NCBI GenBank assembly: GCA_037957365.1
Contig: JARHVA010000639.1
Location: 1,012,501 to 1,076,500 of the forward strand
Origin: Torreya grandis
Lineage: Eukaryota > Streptophyta > Pinopsida > Cupressales > Taxaceae
Reading direction: 5' to 3'
DNA: 64,000 nucleotides
A program made the translations under genes and the position numbers. Under the pieces are notes generated by a model. It was not told where the DNA came from. It was given only the letters and a program-made list of their open reading frames with translations, and ran no database searches. The first letter of the stretch is position 1. Each line of letters opens with the position of its first letter. Of the stretch, positions 1-12,335 are shown in pieces.

Positions 1-125
1 ATACCTAATTAATCATATCACAATCCCTTAACAAATATGCTTGTTATGATTTAAATAGACCATCCTTAACCACCTTATTCACTTAAGTTGCAACTTTATG
101 TTTATAACTCATGCAAGACTTAAAG

Positions 126-378
126 CTTAGGGTTCACATTAAATGTTATCCACTAACATATATAAATATTAATTACTATGATTTCTATAACTAATTATTT
201 ATATATAATGTGTGTGTGTGTACACACACACACACACACACGCATGCGCGCGCGTGCGCACACACACACACACACAGATAAAAGACTTAAATCTTAGGAT
301 TCACACTAAATATTATCCACTAACATATATAAATATTAATTACTATGATTTCTATAACCAATTCTTTATATATATATA
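126..378. repeat. Two-copy direct repeat, 167-bp offset
   Basis: The segment at about 126-210 is repeated at about 293-378. Both copies carry the same run of words (cttagg, ttcaca, then a long shared block through ttaattactatgatttct) with a few substitutions. The alternating purine-pyrimidine tract lies between them, so the repeat unit is the 85-bp block plus that tract. No coding potential is supported. Confidence 0.85.
209..276. repeat. Alternating pyrimidine-purine microsatellite (TG/CA/CG)
   Basis: An uninterrupted 68-bp run of strictly alternating pyrimidine and purine. It consists of TG repeats, a TA step, CA repeats, a CG-rich core (cgcatgcgcgcgcgtgcg) and CA repeats again. Such tracts are the classic substrate for left-handed Z-DNA; that property is known for the sequence class and not shown here. 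The small open frame through it (Thr-His repeats) is an artefact of the repeat. Confidence 0.9.
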
Positions 379-382
379 TATA

Positions 383-501
383 AAGGTTATTATTATAATA
401 ATAACATTGTTTTTAAAGAAATTTTATTTGATTAGTATTGTTATATGTTATTATTATAATAATAACCTTGTTTTTAAATGGATTTTATTTGATTAACCTT
501 G

Positions 502-555
<54 letters not shown>

Positions 556-606
556 GGGTTAATCAAATAAAATCCATTTAAAAACAAGGTTATTATTATA
601 ATAACA
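383..606. repeat. AT-cored inverted repeat with extra direct copy
   Basis: The left arm (about 448-504) and right arm (about 552-605) are near-perfect reverse complements over roughly 50 bp, separated by an (AT)n run at 502-553. A diverged direct copy of the left arm precedes it at 383-449. The shape is that of a foldback or MITE-like element, or of a cruciform-prone palindrome around an expanding AT microsatellite. No transposase motif or clear target duplication was seen. Confidence 0.75.
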
Positions 607-1260
607 ACATTTAAATATTATTATCTATCTTATAGCTCTAATAAGAATTATGGAATTTGACAAGACATTATAATATAATAAGATAATTATATAAGTAAAC
701 ACAAACAAATTTACTCGTTAAGCCAACCAAGATAAGTTAAGTAAGATCAAAAAGATAGTGGAATCACTCAAATAATCTAATGATCATGAACATCAATAAA
801 TATTATACCAAAAATCATACTAACAATCAACTAAAGAAAAAGTACACAAAACATGCTATGCTATCCATATCCAATAATTACAAAACATGATATGATAAGT
901 GGTATGTGTAAGGGTTTCCAGATTCACTTCTCTATTGACCCCCAACATCTTCATCTAACTACCCTCTTTGATGATACTCTCCCTTTATCATGCTCTGAGA
1001 GAAGGATATATCCTCATACACCTCATGCCAATGAAGGTAGTTATCTTGTAACGTCATTATATTCATAAAATAATTTTGTATAATAATCTAACATGATCTC
1101 AAAGTATAAAATATAAAGTGTTGTTAAATCATAGCATATAATCATGTAAATTAATCAACACAAACTATCCCATAATCAACATATGTCATAATTCTTAAAC
1201 AAATATTAGTTAATCAAATAATCAACTATAATAATCCACAAATTTAACAAGTTATTTATC
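607..1260. other. Non-coding AT-rich spacer
   Basis: No gene, RNA or repeat could be supported here. The only open frame, at 853-1068, has no recognisable motif. The stretch begins just beyond the inverted repeat and ends where the truncated reverse transcriptase starts, so a deletion or insertion breakpoint lies near 1,260. Confidence 0.5.
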
Positions 1261-1690
1261 TTAGAGAAAAATCAAGATGTGACAATGATATTTGAGTGAA
1301 ACCCTATTTAGGTCCCTAAAGTCGACACAAATTCTAATTTCCACACTCTTCTTCCTAACAGGCACAAGATTAGCTATCGAAGTTGATTGATTAATAGGGA
1401 AGATTATCTTAGACTCAATTAGTTTGGTGATTTTCCTTCTCATGAATTGCTCAGCTTTGGGGTTAATAGGCCTTTACTTTTGCCTAATTAGTTTGGCTCC
1501 ATGCTCTAATTCAATATTATGGTGGGATATGCTAGGGTCAAAACCATTTAGATCCCTATAATCCCAAGAAAATTTATCATGAAATTCTATACACAACTCA
1601 ATGAATGCTTATTTTTCAGCTGGAGAACATACCTTGCCTAGTTTGAGGAGCTTGTCATTGAAGATTAAGACCCTTTCATAGTTCTCCTCA
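1261..1690 (-). pseudogene. Reverse transcriptase N-terminal fragment (Ty3/gypsy)
   Basis: Read leftward, this has the standard start of a plant gypsy RT. An IFNDKLLKLGK linker is followed by a W-Y-D block, then GFDPSISHHNIELE. Next come a primer-grip-proximal RQK.RPINPKAEQ segment, KLIESKIIFPI, ANLVPVRKK and finally IRICVDFRDLNR. Stop codons interrupt the ELC and RQK regions. The catalytic YxDD box would lie further downstream (lower coordinates) and is missing. The frame ends at a degraded version of the usual YPLP motif. It is non-functional. Confidence 0.88.
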
Positions 1691-2039
1691 TTTGTGGACA
1701 TGCCCACTTTTTTTTCTTCTTTTGGTCATCCTAATTGAATATTCTCTCTAGAGTGACCAATCCATTAGGTATATTGTTTATTCTTAGTTATATAATTTGA
1801 TCTTCATACTAATCATGGAGCTTCTTCTAATTTCTTGAAGAGGACTCAGACTCCTCTTGCAATAATTATATAATCTATTGGTCACTATCAAGCACCTACC
1901 AAAATAATTCATTTTTAAGAATGGAAGGTCTCATAATGATCTTTATATTTACTATTTAAATTCTTTATTTATGTCAATAGGTGTGTCAAATTGTGCCCCT
2001 ATTACATCTAACCTTTCAACATGCTTGTTTTGTTCTCTT

Positions 2040-2420
2040 TGGATTAGTTTTGTGTTGAATGCACTAAATTATTCAATTAAAACCCACACCCTATGATTAT
2101 AAGACTTGATCAAAGGTTTCTTTATGGCACTCATATTCCTTATTTGATACACAATAATCTCACTATCCCCACACACTTGTAAATTTATGATTCCCTTACT
2201 CTTTGCCCATTGAAGACCATGAATAAGGCTTTCATACTCAGCCACATTATAAGTACAATTGAGATGGAATCTATATGATTATTAATACTGATGTTTAGAT
2301 GGAGAAACCAACATAACACCAATCTTGCTCCTTGAACCATCAAATAACATCTTCCACATTTCATCACTCTCATCCTCCTCCTTAGTAAGTGAAGGTATAG
2401 GTGTTCCTTCCTCATGTAGG
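2040..2420 (-). pseudogene. Archaeal-type RNase H domain of the Tat-like element
   Basis: The N-terminal strand reads W.MLFDGSRSKIGVMLVSP, and a frameshift leads into NCTYNVAEYESLIHGLQWAK. The C-terminal part reads VCGDSEIIVYQIRN followed by KSYNHRVWVLIE. The D of FDGS, the E of AEYE and the D of GDSE are the expected acidic active-site positions of this RNase H family, so the active site is legible although the frame is broken. The domain sits between protease and RT, which is an unusual order. Confidence 0.85.
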
Positions 2421-2599
2421 AAATTCACCCCCAAGTGATTCTCTTCCATGAAATCATAGGGGTCATACTCATATGTATCATCATCATATTCATCTAAGAA
2501 GAGATAAAAAAATACCTTCAAGAGGGGAAGATGCTTCATTATCTATGGCATGCTCTTTTTGCTCATTGATAGTGTAATTTAGATTAGAACTAATTTCCA

Positions 2600-2990
2600 C
2601 ATATGATTCAATATGGAACTTAGCCAATGGTTGTGTTATTATTGTTAATTTATCTCCATATCTTTTTATAAAAGCCAATAAATATCAGTCATTAGTAATA
2701 AACTCTAATAAATTGGCAGTGAAATCTCTTGATAGGCAAATGGTAAAGTGTGTAGGTAGATCCACCACCACTATGTATTATAGGATTGGAAATCTTGAGC
2801 AATCATGAAATAACACTTTCAAGACTTTGATGATCCCTATATACTTGGATGGTGTTCCATCATGATACAACACTCCTTTTCTATAAGTCTCATACTTCAA
2901 GCCCAACATTTTTGCAACTAGTTTAGGCATGACTGGAGTACTTACCCCACCATCCATAATGTAATTATGGACCAAATTATCTCCCACAAT
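2600..2990 (-). pseudogene. Retroviral-type aspartic protease relic
   Basis: The segment starts GDNLVHNYIMDGGVSTPVMP, where DGG stands in the place of the usual D-S/T-G active-site triad. The flanking VMPKLVAKMLGLKYE block matches the plant Tat-type protease fold region. The downstream part (DLPTHFTICLSRDFTA, then YGDKLTI and PLAKFHIESY) continues as in related polyproteins after a stop. The role would be cleavage of the gag-pol polyprotein. At least one stop and one frameshift inactivate it. Confidence 0.75.
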
Positions 2991-3399
2991 GAGGGTAAAA
3001 TAAAAATTTGGGTTTTTTCAAACTTGGTAAAAGGTTCAATAATATGATTATGTGCATTTATGATGTCTACACCAATATGCTTTGTTGGTTTGGGGGGGGG
3101 GGGCAGAACATGGAGTTGGGACAACTACTCTTGGAGTAACTCCTTTTGACCAAGCATATGGAGTATCTCCCAAAGGGATATGATTTTTTGTGTTCTTAAA
3201 AGAGTCAATAATATTCAAAGGGGAGACACTATCCTTTGATTTCATCCTTGGAGGCATTGTAGTACCTTGAACTTGAGGCAATGAAGGTTTGATCACCTTT
3301 CCCAAGTTTTAATTTTGAGGAGGTACAAGACTTGTAGAGGCTGCCATATTTGCATCCATACCTTGTTGATTTGAAGGAGGGTTGTTTGGAGGTCTGTCC

Positions 3400-4810
3400 A
3401 CATCTTAAGAATATCCCAAATCTCTCCTCTTTGACCTTGTGTTGGTTTTAATTAAGGTGATTTGATTTAGGACAAATTTGTCCTTCATTTGGTAGTTTAC
3501 AAAGCTTGTTTTTAAATTATTACAATCTCCACTTGGTTTTTCTTGCATGGAGTTATCATCTTCTTATTTCAAATAAGTACTAGTCCCTCCTTGATCCACC
3601 AAGGCTTGAACTTCCCCCTCATTAGATTTTATGTATTGATCTTGTGGCTACCCCCAAGAATTTGGCCATTATTTTCCTTGAACTAGGTTGTTATGTACTA
3701 AAACCATGGCTCTTGTGGTGGGATTAAATTTGGATTATAGGCATTAGGTGGCCTATTGAAATTAGGTTGATGTTATCCCCTCCCTTGACCATTAAGCTAA
3801 GGTGTAAATATCTTTTCTTGTGGAAGTTAATATGAGGAGTTTTGATAAGCTCCAAAATGATGATTCGATTGCCTATTTGAAGCTTCTAATGCCTTATATT
3901 TTGCTTGCCAATCAATTACATCATCTTATTTATTTAAAGTAGATTTAGACTTGTTATTTGGATTTGGAAATGGAGGAAATATTGGAGGGGTAGTAGGCAT
4001 GTTAGGAAAGATATGCATTGAGACCTTTGGGGGAATTTTACCATCTTAGATCAAACTATTCTCATATCTAATAGCCATATCATAGGCATTAGTTAAGGTA
4101 TACCCTCCCATGGATTGCAATGTGAAAAATATATTAGTCTAAATGGCTCTGAGGTAGGTTGGGAAAATAAAACTTATTGGGGGTCTCATGGGAGGTAAAA
4201 GCCTATTCCATGTCCTTTGGAACCTTTCATTGAAATCATGCATGGATTCATTATTCCCTCTTTGGATGACATGAAAATGATGGATCAGTGATGTATGATC
4301 ACTCTTATCCTCAAATATTTTAGTCCAAAACTCCCCAAATTCATTCCATGTAGTAATTCATCCTTTTGTCAAGGTTAATTTACAAATCAAGGATTTTTTC
4401 CTAAGGTACATGATCAACAAACTTATTGCTATGTTAATTTATGTGATATTATGGAAATTAAAGAAGCTAGATATGTTTGTAATGTGTTTACTTGGGGTGA
4501 TATGACCTTCACTATTGAAAGTAGGGACACTCTTGGTGGCATTGGGAGGGATATCATTATAGGCAACAAGGTTTATGGGATTTTTAGTATTGAAAGATGG
4601 GAAATCATGTTACCTAGCCATGTTACATTAAATATCTTCTTCACTCTCTTGCTCCTTTTTAATTTCAAAATATTCCTATTCTTCAGGCTCTTCCTCATAA
4701 TTTTCAAGTGTCAAGAAAGTTTGAGAATACTTAACTTCAATAAGAAGCTCAGGATGGAGTGGATTTATAGAATGATTATGTCTCCTATAAATTGATCTAT
4801 TAGTGACCAT
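3400..4810 (-). pseudogene. gag-like capsid region of the Tat-like element
   Basis: A plausible start ATG lies at 4,810 (MVTNRSIYRRH...). It leads through an acidic stretch (ENYEEEPEE) and a segment with PNATKSVPTFN to the retrotransposon gag core. The core includes EFGEFWTKIFEDKSDHTSLI, HFHVIQRGNNESMHDFNERF and TWNRLLPPMRP. The gag core is the nucleocapsid/capsid part that packages element RNA. A proline-rich tail (PTTPPIFPPFPNP) follows. Stops interrupt it after EEEPEE and after YLRAI. The plus-strand open frame across 4,451-4,795 is only the antisense shadow of this region. Confidence 0.8.
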
Positions 4811-5670
4811 GAAGCATAAAAATGGGAAATTGGTCTAAAAATAGATGTTATAACTTTAGTGGAGTCACCAAATTCTGAGTAGGAAACACTTGTGTAGATG
4901 TGATCTTGTCAAAACTAACATTCACCTTGACAAGAAGTGTTTAGGATAATTATCACATTGGGCATGCCAAAACTATTGCCACTCAATTTTTTACCCTTTT
5001 AGAGGTAGTTAAATCCTACTCCAATTGAGTTAAATAATGGGATTAACCCTAGACTTGTGGGTTGTCTATACTGGAGGTAAACCTCTAGTTGATAGGGCTA
5101 GCTCCCTAGATTTGTCTTGATTGCTTTTTTAGCAATTAGTTAGTGTATGAAAAGGGATAAGAGACTAAATAATTCAAAGAAAACATAAAAAAAGGGTTGA
5201 TACAATATAATATTTGATCTAATACTATCCTACACTTACACTTAAAATAAAGATAACTATAATCTAGTTTATACTTCAAGAGAAATTCTCTAACACAAGT
5301 ATTTCAACCTAGAGACTATGGCAAGTATAGTAGATAAGGTGAGAGATTAAAATGACTAATAAGACACTAATAAAACTCCAAAACACTTAGCTACAATAAA
5401 AAAATTCAATTTACTCCAAGTGACCAATAAGAAGACAATGTATCCATATTTATGTGCACATAAGTCAGATAAGATACAAGGACAAGCAATTTTCTCACTA
5501 ACATATATCAATAAATCATTAAACACACTAAAATATTAGATTGGAAAGATTTAAAAAAAATTAATTTATTTATTAATTTAAAATATGAGTAACAAAAATA
5601 GAAGGGCTTCTCTTACCTTTCTTGTCGATGGATTTGTAATGCCAAAACTAGGCATACTTATAGCATTAAT
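4811..5670. other. Probable 5' leader/LTR remnant of the minus-strand element
   Basis: This stretch lies immediately upstream (minus strand) of gag and has no coding signal. It should hold the leader, primer-binding site and 5' LTR, but no second LTR survives for comparison and no clean primer-binding site was found. It is assigned only by position. Confidence 0.35.
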
Positions 5671-5694
5671 GAGAGAGAGAAAGAGAGAGAGAGA
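5671..5694. repeat. (GA)n microsatellite
   Basis: A 24-bp run of GA dinucleotides with one A interruption. A similar short GA run occurs near 9,352-9,369. Confidence 0.85.
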
Positions 5695-8600
5695 TATCCC
5701 ACTCCAAGAATGGAATATTTTGGGTGTTAAAATAGTTGATAAATATTAATTGGATTCATAAGAGTTATGAGGAAGCATCTAAAGTATTGAATATGTGTTA
5801 CTTGATCTCCAAGTCTTTTTCAAACTACCTTCAGGTCAGAAGGAGTTAGTCCTTGAGAAGTTCATAATCTTTCTTGAAAACTAATTTAATATATTGTAGA
5901 AATATGATTCATATAATTTGAAAGTGAATGTATATCCATGTACAAGGGTAGAGTGACACCTCACCAAGGTCTACAGATCATTATCTGCCCTTGAAATAGG
6001 CTTTCTTAGAAGAGGGAGTTAGCTTAACTCACAAGGTGCAGTCTATCTTCCTGGGTAGCAAAGAGATCATTTGATTATTTCTATAGATATTTTAAATAAC
6101 CAATATAATCATAAAATATTATATAACCACCTATTTATGGCTTTGAAGGCTCTGATTGACACCTTGCAATGTTTTCCATTCTTCTCAATAAGTCACTTTA
6201 ATATTGGTTATTTAGCAGTAGTTGGCAGTTAGGCCTAGTTGCACATGTTAGTATATTTTAATGGCCATGAAAAATAAATTGAACCCTATAAAAAGTCTTA
6301 ATATCATGTTATCAAACCAAAAAATCACTTCATTATATGAACAAGGCCTTCATGGCATCATAACTTACTATTCTTGCCAAACTAGGTAGCAAGGTCTCTC
6401 ATTCCTAGTACACCTCAAACTATCTTCTTTGTGAAGACATTTAGGAATATTTTATTGAGTATATGAAATTAATTTTTGACCTAAGAATTTATAAAACATC
6501 CCATGGTACCCCAAAAAATGATATTCAATTATTCATCCATGTTTGTGCCCTTCAATCTCATCAAAACTAGCAAAAAAGAGGGCATTTAATGTGTCTGTAG
6601 AGGTGACATGAACATATAATTTCATGTTGAGGAGAATTAGAGATATTTTGATAAGGTTAAAATATTTTTAGACCTAAAAAAGTTCATTTTGATCCATTAG
6701 AAGATAAATCTCTCATATTGTATTCACCCAAGGGTTTTAGTAGGGTTTAAGACCTGTTTGGGGTCTTAACAATCACTCATAAAGCAATGAACACCAATTA
6801 TCCTCATTCCAATTTTATAAAATTATTGATTAAACCCCATAAATATTACAACTAGCTCAACTTCCCATGCAAATTGTGAGAAATGGTGTGAACGTGTGAA
6901 ACTACTCCTCGGGTGGCAGACTTACCTTTCTTGAACTTGAAAGAGGTCCAATTTGGGTTTTGGGACTCAAAATTCAATCCCATTAGTGGAAGAGATTCAT
7001 AAACCTCAAAAATAATATTATTCATGATTCTATATTCTTTGGTAATGATTATTACTCCATTGTATACATTTATTGCACTGGTCAAGGGATTTAGGGTTTA
7101 AGGCATGTCACCTCCTTGCTATCCCTCAAGGAAATTTAGATTTAAAACTGAGGTTTATGGAACCTAAAAGTGTATTTATACCATAATTTTGTCTATTAAC
7201 ACCTTAGGGACCTATATGGGGTTTGACATGCTTATTTTATGTTTTTAGTTCAAACAGACCCATTAGTCTCAAGACTACCCCTTGCCAATGAAGTGAACAA
7301 GATATGAGACAAAAAATGAGTATAATTATTGCCTTATGGATTTTAGGTGACCATGTATATATTTATACACTCATATCCATCCTTTTTATCCATTCACATA
7401 GTGTAATAATGCCTATGAAGGCCTCAAAACATCAATCTCTCTCATGATTGGATAATCTAGGCTAGTGGTATGCAACTAGGTAATTGTACCTTATGATGGG
7501 GTCCTTGAATTTGTGTGACAGTCTCATCCTATCAATTTGAAAACTATATATTCTCATTATGGATTATGGATATTCTTACACATTCTATATTCAAAACTCA
7601 AAACTTCTATATGGCCTACAATGTATGAGATCCTTCTTGAAACCTCCAAACTGGGCTTACAAATCTAAGTGTCTTTCTTAGTGAAATAGTGGAATTTAAT
7701 CCATGGCATCAACACCCCTTGATTATTGAATGGTATTTTAGGAAAATCCTTCTCATTTATGCACTTGAACATCTACAATGTTTAACAATGGTTTTATCCC
7801 ATCTTCTACATGTATCATTCGTAGTTATCTCAAAAGGGCTAGTTGTAGGTGCACTCTCCTTTTGACCATTGAGTCATTAGGAAATATATCATCATGAGAA
7901 AATTTTGAAACCTTATATGGGTTATGTGTGAGGTGTTTTCATGTTCCAATACCATGGAGAGTCTAAAAATGCTCACTAATCACATTAACAACTACTAACC
8001 AATGAGACAAATTTGTAACATGAAGAAACATAAAGGTATCTTACATTTGTATGCACGAGATGAGTTGATATGATGTCACTAGAAGACCTATCAAACCATA
8101 TTAAATATATTAAAACATTTGTTCTATAACAACAAGTTTATATTTATAATAAGATTGCCCATAAATCAAGGTGATGGGGTTTAGAGCCTTCTCCAAGTAC
8201 TTTACATTCTTAGCATTCGTTCATAAATAACAAGAGCTTGACCCAATGACCAATGCCATAAATCTAAAGCCCATTTGGATCCCATACCTGATGAAGAGCT
8301 AAGTAATCATCTCTCTATATTATGTATAGAACAAGAATTTAAACATGACCCTTGAAAGGCTGCCAAGGGATCTGATGAAGTAGAACCTACATATCTTGCC
8401 ACTGTCTGAACATTGAAAAGGCCTGAGTAAGGTGGAGAGTCACTTCTCATATGTTCATTCTTGAAGATAACCATACAAGTGATCAGACATTCCCTTTTTA
8501 GCTCAATTTCTCCTTTCTTGAGAATTTAACCTATAATGTCTAACTAAGCTCTAACTTATTTTGACACTTAGAACATTAGCAAACATATTTTAATGCTTTA

Positions 8601-9060
8601 CAAGTATCGATTTTACATACCATACTTTCATATCCATATTATAAGTGGCTCTAGAATCTTTAAGAAACAATTTCAAGTGTATAGAAAGCTAGTAAAACTA
8701 GATGACCTCATGGAGTGAACACTTCATTTGAGTAAGACTGTACAAGACCTCATATGGACTCTTTTTCACCTCTTATGACAACCGTGAAAGAAAGAATCAT
8801 TGAAAAGACCCCCATTGGTGACAATAAAAACCTTAACATACCCAAAAACTTTAATTTATAATAAGAAACTTTAACTTCTCTAAGGTGATTAGAAATGTGT
8901 TTAAACTCATGATTTAGCAATATAAGGGCATGGGTAAGCTATGAAAACATATAGACACTTCTATATAAATAAACATGAAACAAATCTGAACTCATAGAGG
9001 TCAAAATATGATGTCATATTTTTATAAAACATACATCCAATCATCCAATGGTTCATAGCA
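5695..9060. other. Non-coding region, no feature recognised
   Basis: About 3.4 kb with dense stops in all frames and no recognisable motif. The longest open frame (6,852-7,085, minus) has no family resemblance and is not annotated. It is probably decayed transposon sequence whose identity cannot be read by eye. Confidence 0.4.
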
Positions 9061-9235
9061 AAGCATCTAGGTGAGTCAGGCATAACATCCTTCCAGCCTC
9101 TAACCCCTAACCTCAATGATCCCCATGCTTCTAATAATCTAGGTGAGCCATGTACTCATCTAAGCCTTATAGGATCTAACCACCTAAGCATGAATGATGC
9201 TTACAACCCAAGCATCTAGGTGAGATAAGCTTCCA
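9060..9235. repeat. Degenerate 70-77-bp repeat (atctaggtgag)
   Basis: The phrase atctaggtgag recurs at about 9,066, 9,137 and 9,213 with related flanking words (aagc before, agcc or aagc after). This indicates three diverged copies of a unit of roughly 70-77 bp. Confidence 0.5.
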
Positions 9236-11220
9236 AGCCTTACAATCCCAAACTTCCTAACTTGCAATCTCAAGATTACATGGATCTAAGAGTGATCCAC
9301 TAAATGTATAACAACACAAAGGAGAACATAATGCTTTATAGCATTTACAATGAGAGAGAGGGGAGAGAGAAACACATGGTGGGCCAATTAATTCACCACA
9401 CTTCATGTGGGGTGTCATGTGATCTTCAAAGGTGTTTGCCTCAATGTGAAAAATTCATCAAAGTTGATCTTCCACTAGACAAGAAAATGTACCACCTCCA
9501 TGTGGCTCTAAAACATGTGCCCCACTTCCATAAGTGAGTCCAAACACTTAATAGTGTTATTATTCTCTTCATCACCAAGGGTTAATAAATTAGATTCATA
9601 ATTTAGACAAGTTCTAAGCCACCCCATGTGACTCCTAGAATTGTGCCCCACTCACACATATGAGGGAAATAAACAATAATGATCTTCTTGTCTTCTTCAT
9701 CCCTATGCACACACAAGTTCAAAATGTGTTGCAATCATGTTTTGACTCTCCCACACATGTGAATCATGGGTACCTTTAGAAATTTCACCCATACATGACC
9801 TATTGTCTTTTACACCACATGATAAACCCATGTGACTCACCAAGGAGAAAACCCATGTCCTCTAGTGGAGTGTTATACCCCACACTTGTCACATCATCTT
9901 GATCACACTTGTGACCCTCCATGGGCCTACACTACATCATCTTTTTAACACATCACCAACATGTTATATCACCTACATGCCACATCACCCATATGCCACA
10001 TCAACATACATCATCATGTATACCACATGCTACATCATCTATATGCCATATCATTGACATGCTATATCACCATGAATAGTGTTTGTGAATAATGATCATG
10101 AATATCATTTGTGAATAGTGACTTTGAATATTAGATTCACACCTAACAAAAATCAACCTTACTTTCCCTTTTGGATCTTTGGTATAACCTTTGGGTCTTA
10201 TTTTTCTACACTTTATTTCAATTATTGTTGGCCATAGTTTCCCTTATAAATCTTTGATAGCACCTTCAAATTTTATTTTTTATCATTTTATTTTCCCCTT
10301 CTTTTTGGATGTTGTTTCCATATGGATATTTCGTATCACCTTTGAGTTTTATTCTTAAGTATTTTTAATAACTGCATTTTGGGGGATGATTTATAATTGG
10401 CCTTAGTTTCCTTCATAGATATTAAGTATCACCTTCAATTTTATTTTTTATATATTTTTTGAATCGACCATAGCTTCCTTGTGATTATTTTGTATCTTTA
10501 TGCTTCTCCCTATTTTGGGATAATTCATTCTATCAGTAATTTTTATAAACCCTTTGTATGTTAGTATGACTTCTCTAGTGACATGATTATTATCTCTCAT
10601 AAAAATTACCTTCTTATGGTTTCAATTTGACTTACATTTTATTATACATTCATGTCCCTCCTTTTGTTTTATCACTTATAAGGTAACACTCTCCTTTCTT
10701 GTGGTCACCTACTATCATATCCTCAATGTATCACCCTTTTCTACATGAACATATATTACATGATCCCCATATTTAACTCTCCTTTCAATCAAAGCACACT
10801 TTGGTCAGTTTTGATATTGCACCCTTTTCTATGGTGAAAGTCTATGAATATTTAAGAGTCTTTGTTTTTAGGTTCTCCTATATTAGTGACTAGATGTAGG
10901 CTCTCTTCTATTTCTCATATTGATCACCCATTATTGGTTTCTCCAAATCTATATATAGGAAGAAATAAAACAATTCAAAAGATTCAAAAATCATATCATA
11001 ATAAAAGGTAATGTTAAAAGGAAAATAATATTTTAAGTCATCTTGTACCAAAAGACATGATCTATTTGTCCAATCTCCTATTCTAGTCAATGCTCAAAAT
11101 CCATAGTTGGACTCATGATAAAGCCAAGGTCCATTGGGTATGGTAGGCAAGTATGTTGTGGTAGGAGATCTTATTACATCATTAATTATATTCTTACATT
11201 CTAGTGCCACCTATTATATC
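9236..11220. other. Non-coding region with one small minisatellite
   Basis: Apart from the 9,940-10,075 short repeat and repeated catgtg words between 9,380 and 9,910, nothing is recognisable. The 77-codon open frame at 9,304-9,537 lies across those repeated words and has no family motif. It is left unannotated. Confidence 0.4.
9940..10075. repeat. Imperfect ~15-bp minisatellite (catgccacatcac type)
   Basis: Successive units resemble catgccacatcac: catgttatatcacc, catgccacatcacc, atgccacatcaac, then catgctacatcatc, atgccatatcattg and catgctatatcacc. About eight copies are present with small insertions. No coding role is apparent. Confidence 0.75.
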
Positions 11221-11224
11221 ATGT

Positions 11225-12335
11225 AACAGGCATATTATATAGAAGGAACCACAAAGGCTTATATATAAGATGCCTAAATATAGAAGAGGTGATTGAAATA
11301 TTTGATGATTTCCATGGAAAATATGGGAGTGGCCATAATTCAGGGAGTGCCATAGCTCACCAAATACTCAAAGCATGTTATTATTGGCCTCATGTTTTCA
11401 AGGATGCACGTGCTCATGTGAGAAGTTAACACATTTTTCAAAGAGATGTGAATAAATAAGAAACTCCAACCATTCCATTAGAGTGGGTTATTAAAGTCTA
11501 TCCATTTTCAAAGTGGGGACACAACTTTGTGGGAGCCATCAAGGTCAATTCTTCCATTGGACACAAGTATATCCTCATTACAACTAATTAATACACACAC
11601 TGGACTAAATCCAAATCATTCAATAATTACACAACTAAAGTGGTGATTAACTTCTTTTAGGACCACATATTCACTAGGTTTGGTATGTTGTTTGTTCCAA
11701 TATGTGACAATGGCCCTACTTTTTCATCACTGCAATTTACTGAATAGGCATATGACAATTAGGTATTGGGTTAACTGAGTCAACAAATAAGAACTTGAAT
11801 AAAGTAATCAAGAATGTTTTGGAAATAAATCATATGGACTGGCATAACATTTTAAAATTTACATTATGGTCTGATAGGACCAAAATTAAGTCTTCTCTAA
11901 GTTCTTCCCCATATTAGCCAGTATATGTCCAAGACCTTGTCTTCCCCATAGACCTCAAAATCCCAACCTTGTTTTTCACTAGAGATTATTTCTAGATTGA
12001 TAACCAAATAAAGGCTCACCTTCTTAATTTAATTTAGTTGGAATAGAAGTGTGATGTAACCTTACTACACTTTAGCATGCATCATGGAGTTGTCAAATAT
12101 TTGTTTGACAAGTGAGCCAAAGCCAAATCTGATTTGATCTTTATTTAGGAAAAGACTCATGAAAATAAGGGTCAACATGAAAATTTTTATACCCTTTAAC
12201 TGGGACCCTTCCAAATATCTAAAATCTTTGGTGAAAATTCTTTCTACCTAAGGTGTCTAATTGGTGAGGATGTTTCATTTCCTATCAATGGACAATTCCT
12301 CAAGCACTACTTCAAATCTTGCATTATCTTAGGGT
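11225..12335 (+). pseudogene. Isolated Ty3/gypsy integrase relic
   Basis: The sequence is colinear with the C-terminal part of a plant gypsy polyprotein. It starts GILYRRNHKGLYIRCL and the zinc-binding region follows as FHGKYGSGHNSG, AHQILKACYYWPHVFKDA and a degraded H-x-C pair. The catalytic core has KWGHNFVGAI, then FTRFGMLFVPICDNGPTFSSL, which holds the second aspartate. The C-terminal GPF/Y-like block is LGPFQISKIFGENSFYL with GQFLKHYF at the end. The role would be integration of element cDNA. At least ten stops break it. No RT or LTR belonging to it was found upstream. The C-terminal NGQFLKHYF ending resembles Tat-group integrases. Confidence 0.85.

Larger units (their letters stand above)
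1261..4810 (-). mobile_element. Truncated Ty3/gypsy retrotransposon, Tat group, RNase H before RT
   Basis: Read on the minus strand, the domains run gag (4,810 to about 3,400), linker, protease (about 2,990-2,600), archaeal-type RNase H (about 2,420-2,040), linker and the N-terminal part of reverse transcriptase (about 1,690-1,261). All are interrupted by stops or frameshifts. RT ends abruptly after the DFRDLNR block. The rest of RT, its own RNase H, integrase and the 3' LTR are absent, so this is a 3'-truncated relic. The RNase H, of the type with the conserved EYE motif, lies upstream of RT rather than between RNase H and integrase. That placement is seen in some plant Tat-lineage elements. 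A 5' LTR could not be delimited. Confidence 0.85.

Noticed and set aside
212..496. 94-codon open frame with Thr-His repeats
   Set aside because: It is created by the CA/TG microsatellite and AT-rich sequence and has no independent coding evidence.
4451..4795. 114-codon plus-strand open frame
   Set aside because: It lies exactly antisense to the gag N-terminus of the minus-strand element, whose peptide matches the gag family. The plus-strand product has no motif.
6140..6165. Possible primer-binding site (ggctctgattgacacc) for the minus-strand Tat-like element
   Set aside because: It resembles gctctgatacca but with insertions, lies 1.3 kb from gag, and no LTR edge or second LTR supports it.
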